Assembly (NCBI GenBank): GCA_947176075.1
Contig: CAMWPG010000007.1
Span: 1-36,698, forward strand
Direction: 5' to 3'
From: an uncultured Ruminococcus sp.
Lineage (GTDB): Bacteria > Bacillota > Clostridia > Oscillospirales > Ruminococcaceae
DNA: 36,698 bases
The notes beneath the pieces were generated by a model, which saw only the letters and a list, made by a program, of their open reading frames with translations, did not search any database and was not told where the DNA came from. Below, in pieces: positions 29,670 to 36,698 of this stretch; within the stretch, counting starts at the first letter, position 1, and each line of letters begins with the position of its first letter. Both the position numbers and the translations under genes were made by a program.

Positions 29670-31583
29670 ATGAAGGACGGATTTGTAAAAATAGCTTGTG
29701 CAACACCATATCTGCGTGTTGCAGACTGTAATTATAATGCTGATAAAATTATTGAAATGATTAAAAATGCACACTCAATGGGCGTTAAGGTAGTATGCTT
29801 TCCTGAGCTTTCGCTTACAGGCTATACCTGTGGAGATTTGTTTTTTCAATCAGCGCTGGGAAACTCTGTGGAGGAGAATCTGCTTAGAATAGTAAATGAA
29901 ACTGCTGATATTGAGATTGTTTCGATTGTAGGACTTCCTTTTTCTTATATGGGAAAGCTGTATAATTGTGCTGCTGTAATTTTTAAGGGTGAGATTCTTG
30001 GGATCGTTCCTAAGAAAAATATCCCGAGCTATAGTGAATTCTATGAAGCAAGATATTTTGCTCCGGGTTTTGAATCTGATTTTGATACTATTGTTAATAA
30101 CAAGATAGTATCATTTGGTACAAATCAGATATTTGAATGCAGTAATATGTCTGGATTCAGCTTTGCTGTAGAGATATGCGAGGATCTATGGGTAGGAGAT
30201 ACGCCATCTGTAAAACACGTCAGATCCGGTGCAGCGATTATTTTCAATCTTTCTGCAAGTGATGAGATCATAGGAAAATCCGATTACAGACGTACTATAG
30301 TTAAGGCAAAATCAGGCAGTCTTATTTGCGCATATGCCTATGCAGATGCCGGAATAGGCGAATCTACAACCGATATGGTTTTTGCAGGTCATAATATTAT
30401 TGCTGAAAACGGCTCGATACTTTCGGAATCCAAACTATTTAAGGGCGGACTTTGCACAGCTGATATTGATATTTACAGAATTCTTAAAGACCGCAGGGCA
30501 ACCAATACATGGCAGTACAGCGATCATAATTACACGATAAATACTTTTGATATGGCAGTTTCGGAAACTAAGCTTGAACGCATTTTCCCGCAGAAGCCTT
30601 TTGTGCCTTTGGATAAAGCCAGTCTTGACAGCAACTGTGAAGAGATCTTATCGCTTCAGGCTGTGGGGCTTATGACACGGCTTAAAGCTATAGGCTGCAA
30701 AACTGCTGTTGTTGGACTTTCGGGCGGACTTGATTCCACTCTTGCACTTATAGTAATTGCACACGCCTTTGATATGCTCTCGCTTGATAGAAATGGTATA
30801 ATTGCAGTGACAATGCCGTGCTTCGGTACAACGGACCGCACGTATAATAATGCCTGCCGTCTTGCGAAATCATATGGAGCTGTTCTTCGTGAGGTGCATA
30901 TTGCAGACAGCGTAAATCAGCATTTTAAGGATATAGAGCATGATCCTGATATTCATGATGTTACCTATGAAAATTCTCAGGCACGTGAAAGAACGCAGGT
31001 TCTTATGGATATAGCTAATCAGAGCGGCGGAATAGTTATTGGTACGGGTGATTTGTCAGAGCTTGCTCTTGGTTGGGCAACATATAACGGGGATCATATG
31101 AGTATGTATGCGGTGAATGCCTCTATACCTAAAACTCTTGTGAGACATCTTGTGGCACATGAGGCGGCAAATACAGATAAGGAATTGTCTGAGGTGCTTT
31201 TCGATGTGCTCGATACTCCTGTAAGTCCGGAGCTTCTTCCGCCTGAAAAGGACGGTACTATATCTCAAAAAACAGAGGATATCGTGGGTCCTTATGAGCT
31301 GCATGATTTCTTTCTTTACTATGTTATCCGTCTCGGATTTTCGCCTAAGAAGATATATCGTCTGGCGTGTATTTCATTTGATGGAGTATATGACAGAGGG
31401 ACTATTTTTAAATGGCTCAAAAAATTCTACTGGAGATTTTTCTCTCAGCAGTTCAAGCGTTCCTGTCTGCCCGATGGCCCGAAGGTCGGAAGTGTTACGC
31501 TTTCTCCACGAGGAGATTGGAGAATGCCGAGTGATGCTTGCGTAGCATTGTGGCAGAGTGAGCTTGATTCTATTGAGTATTAA
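29670..31583 (+). CDS. nadE: NAD(+) synthase (glutamine-hydrolysing)
   Basis: Nitrilase-type amidase domain followed by GLSGGLDSTLALIV synthase domain; start chosen at MKDGFVKI. Confidence 0.96.
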   Translation: MKDGFVKIACATPYLRVADCNYNADKIIEMIKNAHSMGVKVVCFPELSLTGYTCGDLFFQSALGNSVEENLLRIVNETADIEIVSIVGLPFSYMGKLYNCAAVIFKGEILGIVPKKNIPSYSEFYEARYFAPGFESDFDTIVNNKIVSFGTNQIFECSNMSGFSFAVEICEDLWVGDTPSVKHVRSGAAIIFNLSASDEIIGKSDYRRTIVKAKSGSLICAYAYADAGIGESTTDMVFAGHNIIAENGSILSESKLFKGGLCTADIDIYRILKDRRATNTWQYSDHNYTINTFDMAVSETKLERIFPQKPFVPLDKASLDSNCEEILSLQAVGLMTRLKAIGCKTAVVGLSGGLDSTLALIVIAHAFDMLSLDRNGIIAVTMPCFGTTDRTYNNACRLAKSYGAVLREVHIADSVNQHFKDIEHDPDIHDVTYENSQARERTQVLMDIANQSGGIVIGTGDLSELALGWATYNGDHMSMYAVNASIPKTLVRHLVAHEAANTDKELSEVLFDVLDTPVSPELLPPEKDGTISQKTEDIVGPYELHDFFLYYVIRLGFSPKKIYRLACISFDGVYDRGTIFKWLKKFYWRFFSQQFKRSCLPDGPKVGSVTLSPRGDWRMPSDACVALWQSELDSIEY

Positions 31584-31619
31584 GAACTTGCATGCAATAT
31601 CCTATGAATACAAGTTCTA
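31581..31619. repeat. Short, internally deleted copy of the TAAGAACTTG-ended repeat
   Basis: taagaacttg|catgcaatatcctatgaatacaagttcta; right half matches gcaacatcctatgagaacaagtttt of the long copy. Confidence 0.7.
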
Positions 31620-31650
31620 ATAATAATCATTATTTGAAAGGATGTTAAAA

Positions 31651-32310
31651 ATGACTTACAAAGAAGAATTTATCAAGTTTATGGTTGATTGCGGAGTATT
31701 GACATTTGGTTCATTTACTCTGAAAAGCGGCAGAATTGCGCCTTATTTTATCAATACAGGCAATTACAAGACTGGCAGACAGCTTGCTCAGCTTGGCAAG
31801 TATTATGCTGCGTGTATCAAGGAAAACGGCATTGAGGTGGATACGCTTTTTGGTCCTGCATACAAGGGAATCCCTCTGTCTGTAAGCGCAGCTACAGCTC
31901 TTGCCAATGAGTATGATATTGAAGTTAATTATTGTTTTGACCGCAAGGAAGTAAAAGATCACGGCGAAGGCGGTATGTTCGTAGGAAAGACACTTGAAAA
32001 TGGTGAAAAAGTTGTTATAATAGAGGATGTCATGACCTCAGGCAAGGCACTTGCAGAGGTATATCCTAAACTAAAGGGCGCAGCTGATGTTGATATAACC
32101 GGAATGGTTATAACAGTTGACCGTATGGAAAAGGCTTTGGGCAGCGATAATTCCGCAGTACAGGAGGCGTACAGCAAGTATGGTGTAAAGGTTTACGCTA
32201 TAGTTACAATGGATGATATTATAAAGGCGATCAAGGACGGCGTTATACCATTTGCACAGTATCTTGACGCTATGCTTGCATACCGCAAGGAATATGGAGT
32301 AGAGAAATAA
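31651..32310 (+). CDS. pyrE: Orotate phosphoribosyltransferase
   Basis: FGPAYKGIPLSVSAATAL..., PRPP motif VVIIEDVMTSGKA. Confidence 0.96.
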   Translation: MTYKEEFIKFMVDCGVLTFGSFTLKSGRIAPYFINTGNYKTGRQLAQLGKYYAACIKENGIEVDTLFGPAYKGIPLSVSAATALANEYDIEVNYCFDRKEVKDHGEGGMFVGKTLENGEKVVIIEDVMTSGKALAEVYPKLKGAADVDITGMVITVDRMEKALGSDNSAVQEAYSKYGVKVYAIVTMDDIIKAIKDGVIPFAQYLDAMLAYRKEYGVEK

Positions 32311-32327
32311 AAAAGTCTAAAAAAGGC

Positions 32328-32356
32328 TTGCATTTTATTCTGGAATAGTGTATAAT
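32328..32356 (+). promoter_or_regulatory. Promoter of the tRNA-Arg gene
   Basis: TTGCAT-N17-TATAAT. Confidence 0.8.
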
Positions 32357-32360
32357 GATT

Positions 32361-32382
32361 ACTGTACAGTAAACTGTACAGT
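32361..32382. repeat. Tandem palindromes ACTGTACAGT-AA-ACTGTACAGT in the tRNA-Arg leader
   Basis: Direct reading; can fold as ACTGTACA-GTAAAC-TGTACAGT. Confidence 0.85.
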
Positions 32383-32386
32383 ATGA

Positions 32387-32461
32387 GCCGCTTTAGTTAA
32401 ATGGATATAACAAACCCCTCCTAAGGGTTAGTTGAGGGTTCGATTCCCCCAAGCGGTGCCA
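32387..32461 (+). tRNA. tRNA-Arg (anticodon CCT)
   Basis: GCCGCTT/AAGCGGT acceptor stem, anticodon loop CTCCTAA, GGTTCGATTCC T-arm, encoded CCA. Confidence 0.96.
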
Positions 32462-32466
32462 GTTAT

Positions 32467-32498
32467 GCCACATACTTTTGTATGTGGCTAATTTTTTT
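32467..32498 (+). terminator. Terminator GCCACATAC...GTATGTGGC-TAATTTTTTT
   Basis: Stem plus T-run after tRNA-Arg. Confidence 0.9.
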
Positions 32499-32537
32499 AA
32501 TCTTTATATTTATATTATTTGAAAAGAGGATTTATAT

Positions 32538-33437
32538 ATGAAAAAAATCGAATTTACAAAAGAGCTTGCAAAACTCAAACCATTTAATTTCATAATTTTG
32601 TTTATAGCAGGCTGTATAAATGCCTTTGGTGTGACTATATTCCTTGCTCCGGTAAAGCTCTATGACAGCGGCATATCAGGAACATCTATCCTGTTATCTC
32701 AGATAACGCCTGAATATTTAAGCCTGTCGATTTTTCTGCTTATTTTGAATGTACCTATATTTTTGTTTGGTTTAAAACGGCAGGGGATTATATTTACTGT
32801 ATATTCACTTTTTACTGTTATTGTATATTCAATATGCTCATGGCTCATTACTGATGTGTTGCCAGTCGATGTAAGCATGGCATCACCTCTGGCTGGAGAA
32901 GATCTGCTTTTATGTGCATTGTTCGGTGGAATAATATCGGGAGTCGGAAGCGGTCTTACCATTCGCTCGGGAGGAGCGATTGACGGCATTGATGTCCTTG
33001 CTGTTACATTTGCAAAAAGGCTTGGACTTACCGTAGGAACATTTGTAATGATATATAATGTTATCCTTTACATAATCTGTGGATTTATAATTCAAAGCTG
33101 GATATTGCCGCTTTATTCTATTGTTTCATATGCGGCAGGACTTAAAACAGTTGATTTTATAGTGGAAGGCTTTGACAGGTCAAAGTCAGTTATGATAGTA
33201 ACAGATAAGGCAGAGGATATAAGTCATGCTCTTATAGATGCGTTTGAATGCGGGACAACAAAAATAGCTGCTACCGGAGGATATTCAAATTCTGATAAAA
33301 CCGTTATTTATTTTGTGGTAAACCGTTTTCAGATCGCAAAAATGAGAAATATCGTTCTTGATATAGACCCAAAGGCGTATGTTACTATAAGTGATGTGGC
33401 AGACATTATGAGAAGCGGAGATGGAGCGAAAAAATAG
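32538..33437 (+). CDS. YitT family membrane protein (DUF161/DUF2179)
   Basis: Multi-TM N-terminus, GSGLTIRSGGAIDGIDVLAV, C-terminal DUF2179-like domain. Confidence 0.9.
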   Translation: MKKIEFTKELAKLKPFNFIILFIAGCINAFGVTIFLAPVKLYDSGISGTSILLSQITPEYLSLSIFLLILNVPIFLFGLKRQGIIFTVYSLFTVIVYSICSWLITDVLPVDVSMASPLAGEDLLLCALFGGIISGVGSGLTIRSGGAIDGIDVLAVTFAKRLGLTVGTFVMIYNVILYIICGFIIQSWILPLYSIVSYAAGLKTVDFIVEGFDRSKSVMIVTDKAEDISHALIDAFECGTTKIAATGGYSNSDKTVIYFVVNRFQIAKMRNIVLDIDPKAYVTISDVADIMRSGDGAKK

Positions 33438-33532
33438 TAAGGGGAATGATTTTCGGAATTTATAAATCGTTATAAAGGTACTGATATATGCTTTGAAAAT
33501 CGAATTGTAATATTTCATAATAAAAATGAACT

Positions 33533-33579
33533 TTAAAAGTGGTCTGTACGTCAAATGCGTAAAAGCCGCTTTTTTTGTC
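33533..33579 (+). terminator. Terminator AAAGTGGT...GCCGCTTTTTTT
   Basis: 8-bp stem with two G-U pairs plus T-run. Confidence 0.65.
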
Positions 33580-33588
33580 TGCGGACGC

Positions 33589-33617
33589 TTGACAAATACA
33601 TGAATTCGTGGTATAGT
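33589..33617 (+). promoter_or_regulatory. Promoter of the ACT-domain gene/hom operon
   Basis: TTGACA (33589-33594)-N17-TATAGT (33612-33617). Confidence 0.8.
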
Positions 33618-33632
33618 ATTATAGTTAAAGTG

Positions 33633-33646
33633 AGTACAATTGTACT
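33633..33646. promoter_or_regulatory. Perfect 14-bp palindrome AGTACAATTGTACT near the start of transcription
   Basis: Self-complementary, about 16 nt downstream of the -10 box. Confidence 0.5.
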
Positions 33647-33731
33647 TCATATGAGGACGCACAGAGACAGTGTGATAGTATTATGCAGGAAAGGAGCCTT
33701 GTGCCGTTGGCATTGGGAGAATAAATGATCT

Positions 33732-34169
33732 ATGCAAACACATTTTATAGTTGTAGATACTTCCGTACTGCCGGAGATATTCGGCAAGGTGTTGGAGGTG
33801 AAAAAGCTTGTTGCAGACAGAACTGAAAAAAGCTTTGCAGCAGCTTGTAAGCATGTGGGTATTTCCAGAAGTGCGTTTTACAAGTACCGTGACTATGTGT
33901 TTGCCTATGATGATAAAATGACACAGCGTATTGTCAATTTTTCCGCAGTATTGCGGGATGAAAGCGGTGTACTTTCTAATGTTCTGACAAAGCTTCATAG
34001 TCTTCATGCTAATATTCTCACAGTAAATCAGAGTATTCCTGTAGATGGAGTAGCGGCTGTTAGTATTTCTTTGCAATGCGGAGACAGTGCTACAAATCCG
34101 GTGGAGATAACAAATGCTTTGCGAAGTGTACAGGGCGTTGTAGAAGTCAGACTGCTGTCAGGTGAATAA
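33732..34169 (+). CDS. ACT domain-containing protein (UPF0735/PheB-like)
   Basis: MQTHFIVVDTSVLPEIFGKVLEVKKLVADRTEKSFAAACKHVGISRSAFYKYRDYVF..., upstream of hom. Confidence 0.9.
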   Translation: MQTHFIVVDTSVLPEIFGKVLEVKKLVADRTEKSFAAACKHVGISRSAFYKYRDYVFAYDDKMTQRIVNFSAVLRDESGVLSNVLTKLHSLHANILTVNQSIPVDGVAAVSISLQCGDSATNPVEITNALRSVQGVVEVRLLSGE

Positions 34170-34190
34170 ATTTTGGAGGAAATAAATATT

Positions 34191-35417
34191 ATGAAAAAAA
34201 TTGCTGTTTTAGGCTATGGTGTAGTAGGCTCAGGTGTTGTTGAGCTTTTTTACAAAAATAAGGAAAAGATAGAAAAAAATACAGGTAAGGAGCTTGATGT
34301 AAAATATATTCTTGATCTCCGTGAATTTCCTGGTGATCCATATGCGGACAAGGTGGTTCATGATATTAATGTCATACTTGATGACCCGGAGGTCGGCTAT
34401 GTAGCAGAATGTATGGGCGGAGTAAATCCTGCATTTCAGTTTGTGAGCAGCTGTCTGAAGGCTGGCAAGAGTGTTTCTACATCAAATAAGCAGCTTGTTG
34501 CAGAGAAAGGTGACATTCTTCTACAGATCGCAAAAGAGAATGATTGTAATTTCTTCTTTGAAGCAAGCGTTGGCGGAGCTATTCCGATTATTCGTCCGCT
34601 TCATACTTGTCTTGCAGGTAACGATATTTCTGCGGCAGCAGGTATTCTTAATGGTACAACTAACTTTATTCTTGAGAAGATGTTCTGCGACAAGATGGGA
34701 TTTGAAGAGGCTTTGAAGCTTGCACAGGAGCTTGGCTATGCAGAGCGTGACCCTTCTGCCGATGTAGACGGGGCAGATGCTTGCCGTAAGGTGTGTATTC
34801 TGGCATCATTGATTTTTGGCAAGCACGTATACCCGGATAGTGTATATACTAAGGGCATTCGAGATATCACACTAGAGGATGTATCCCTTGCAGAAGCTAT
34901 GGGCGGAGCAGTTAAGCTTATAGGCTGTACTAAGCGCCTTAATGATGGAAGGATCCTTTCTACAGTAATGCCAATGTTCGTACCGGAGGATAGCCTTATT
35001 TCTCATGTAGACGGCGTATTCAATGCCGTAATGGTATGGGGCGACGGATTTGATAAGACTATGTTCTATGGCAGAGGTGCAGGCAAGCTTCCTACAGCAA
35101 GTGCTGTACTGGGCGATATTATAGACTGTGCAAAGGCAGATCACACAGTGACATCACATGAATGGGTGCTTGATGAGAATACAGATTTCATAGCAGGAAT
35201 AGATGCTTTTTGTGTGCCGAGGTTTTACAGAACTGATTCTTGTACTGCGGATGTATATGAAAGTGCAGCTAAGGCAGCAGGAGTAACAGTAGAGAATACC
35301 ACAGAAGGAGGCTGTATTGTAAGCTGCTGTGATAATAAGACGGCAGATTCATTTGCAAATGCACTGAAAGCATCTGGAGTAAGTGTAATGTCACAAATTC
35401 CCGTTATGGCTGACTGA
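34191..35417 (+). CDS. hom: Homoserine dehydrogenase
   Basis: MKKIAVLGYGVVGSGVVELF..., GILNGTTNFILEKM motif. Confidence 0.96.
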   Translation: MKKIAVLGYGVVGSGVVELFYKNKEKIEKNTGKELDVKYILDLREFPGDPYADKVVHDINVILDDPEVGYVAECMGGVNPAFQFVSSCLKAGKSVSTSNKQLVAEKGDILLQIAKENDCNFFFEASVGGAIPIIRPLHTCLAGNDISAAAGILNGTTNFILEKMFCDKMGFEEALKLAQELGYAERDPSADVDGADACRKVCILASLIFGKHVYPDSVYTKGIRDITLEDVSLAEAMGGAVKLIGCTKRLNDGRILSTVMPMFVPEDSLISHVDGVFNAVMVWGDGFDKTMFYGRGAGKLPTASAVLGDIIDCAKADHTVTSHEWVLDENTDFIAGIDAFCVPRFYRTDSCTADVYESAAKAAGVTVENTTEGGCIVSCCDNKTADSFANALKASGVSVMSQIPVMAD

Positions 35418-35450
35418 CAAGCAGTAAGTTAAAAGACAGAATAAAAAAAT

Positions 35451-35490
35451 TTCGGTGCAGTCGTCTTTCAAAAACGCTGCACCGAAAAAT
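35451..35490. terminator. Bidirectional terminator TTCGGTGCAG...CTGCACCGAAAAAT
   Basis: 10-bp inverted repeat between convergent genes. Confidence 0.85.
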
Positions 35491-35497
35491 ATTTTAT

Positions 35498-36178
35498 TTA
35501 AAATTTTTTAGCCATTTTCAAAACCACATCGGCTACTCTTTTGGCTGCAATTTTCTCAAATTTATCAAATGACATCGCTCCCTCATCGTCGGCGTTGTCA
35601 GATATACAGCGTACGCTTACATATGCTACACCGTTACGATATGCACAATGTCCTACCGCTGCACTCTCCATATCTACTGCATGAGGTCTGAAATTTTCTG
35701 CGATAACTTTCTTGACTTCACTATCTGAAATAAATGCTTCACCGGATACTATTCTTCCAAAGAAATAGTTCACATCAAAAATCTCACAGCATTCTGCGGC
35801 AAGCTCCATAAGATTTTCATCAGATGTAAATGCTCCGCAATAAGGCGGATAATCACTTAGAAAATGCAGATCGAGATCATAATGGCGAACTTCATTTGAT
35901 ATTACTATATCGCATACTTTTACATCGCTGTTCATGCCGCCCGCTATGCCTGTATTTATTATGGCATCAGGATTAAATGTATCGATCATAGCCTGTGTAC
36001 ATATCGCTGCATTGACTTTAGCTATACCGCAGCATACATGTATTATCTCTTTTTCGTCTGAGATTCGGTTTACATAATATTCATAGCCAGCTTTTTTTAT
36101 GATCTTTGATCCTGGCAGTGCGGCTCTGATATCTACAAGTTCTGATGGCATTGCTCCAATTATTCCTATACGCTTCAT
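35498..36178 (-). CDS. mtnN: 5'-methylthioadenosine/S-adenosylhomocysteine nucleosidase
   Basis: MKRIGIIGAMPSELVDIRAAL..., INTGIAGGM, AVDMESAAVGHCAYRNGV. Confidence 0.93.
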   Translation of the reverse strand: MKRIGIIGAMPSELVDIRAALPGSKIIKKAGYEYYVNRISDEKEIIHVCCGIAKVNAAICTQAMIDTFNPDAIINTGIAGGMNSDVKVCDIVISNEVRHYDLDLHFLSDYPPYCGAFTSDENLMELAAECCEIFDVNYFFGRIVSGEAFISDSEVKKVIAENFRPHAVDMESAAVGHCAYRNGVAYVSVRCISDNADDEGAMSFDKFEKIAAKRVADVVLKMAKKF

Positions 36179-36411
36179 ATTTTTATTCTCCTTTTTATTT
36201 TAAGAACTGCCATACAAGCTGTTCTTTTTTATTGCCGAAATTTATTTTGCAATATTCTCCTTTAATTATAAACGCAAATGAAAAATAAATCAAGTCCTAA
36301 ATGGGCAGCTTAAAATTTTTTTTGCGTTATGCATTATGCAAAGCGCAAAAACAACGCAATTTCGGAGAAAAATAGCTCTAAAAATTTTTTTGAAAAAATT
36401 TGAAAAAAGAC

Positions 36412-36440
36412 TTGACAAACGCATCGAAATGGTGTATAAT
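36412..36440 (+). promoter_or_regulatory. Promoter of the tRNA cluster
   Basis: TTGACA-N17-TATAAT. Confidence 0.85.
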
Positions 36441-36485
36441 AATACTTGTCGCTGAGAGATAGCGGCAAGATAAATGGAAAGTGAT

Positions 36486-36561
36486 GGGAGTTTAGCTCAG
36501 CTGGGAGAGCATCTGCCTTACAAGCAGAGGGTCACAGGTTCGAGCCCTGTAACTCCCACCA
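36486..36561 (+). tRNA. tRNA-Val (anticodon TAC)
   Basis: GGGAGTT/AACTCCC acceptor, loop CTTACAA, encoded CCA. Confidence 0.97.
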
Positions 36562-36565
36562 TCAC

Positions 36566-36642
36566 GGTCTGGTAGTTCAGTTGGTTAGAACGCTGCCCTG
36601 TCACGGCAGAGGTCGTGGGTTCGAATCCCATCCAGATCGCCA
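36566..36642 (+). tRNA. tRNA-Asp (anticodon GTC)
   Basis: GGTCTGG/CCAGATC acceptor, loop CTGTCAC, encoded CCA. Confidence 0.97.
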
Positions 36643-36646
36643 TTTT

Positions 36647-36698
36647 GCGGATTTAGCTCATCTGGTAGAGCGCCACCTTGCCAAGGTGGAGGTAGCGA
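36647..36698 (+). tRNA. tRNA-Gly (anticodon GCC), truncated by the window end
   Basis: GCGGATTTAGCTC... loop TTGCCAA. Confidence 0.9.

Noticed and set aside
33647-33720. c-di-GMP (GEMM-I)-like or other riboswitch upstream of the ACT-domain gene (ggacgcacagagacag...)
   Set aside because: Only a short resemblance; the required flanking helices and conserved tetraloop-receptor elements are not visible.
33683-33724. Possible leader peptide MQERSLVPLALGE upstream of the ACT-domain gene
   Set aside because: No run of regulatory amino acids (Thr/Ile/Met/Phe) and no clear terminator/antiterminator pair; more likely ordinary 5' UTR.

Overview
The window is a chromosomal segment from a low-GC Firmicute, most likely a Ruminococcus-like Oscillospiraceae (inferred from gene content, the dockerin protein and intergenic repeat style). 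It is mostly housekeeping: hrcA-grpE-dnaK-dnaJ with a CIRCE operator, mnmE, mfd, pth, glmU, ppdK, glyQS, recA-recX, a GT4 glycosyltransferase, a SpoIID-like protein, nadE, pyrE, a YitT-like protein, an ACT-domain protein, hom, an MTA/SAH nucleosidase, and tRNA-Arg, -Val, -Asp and partial -Gly. Accessory genes include a dockerin/beta-helix surface protein, two tandem secreted proteins with an unusual C-terminal anchor, and an XRE regulator divergent from a lipoprotein. The most interesting signals are intergenic: (1) a 35-aa membrane peptide, absent from the ORF track, between two convergent consensus promoters and long inverted repeats, with the architecture of a type I toxin-antitoxin module (22752-23064); (2) a three-hairpin repeat in two copies with the same spacing and different, largely compensating stem sequences (17974-18072 and 29452-29554); (3) a TAAGAACTTG-ended MITE/REP-like family in four copies, three of which supply or abut a gene stop codon; (4) a potential pseudoknot in the ppdK leader; (5) GGAC-N5-GTCC operators, one filling a promoter spacer. 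The first 104 nt are Illumina adapter read-through, not biology.
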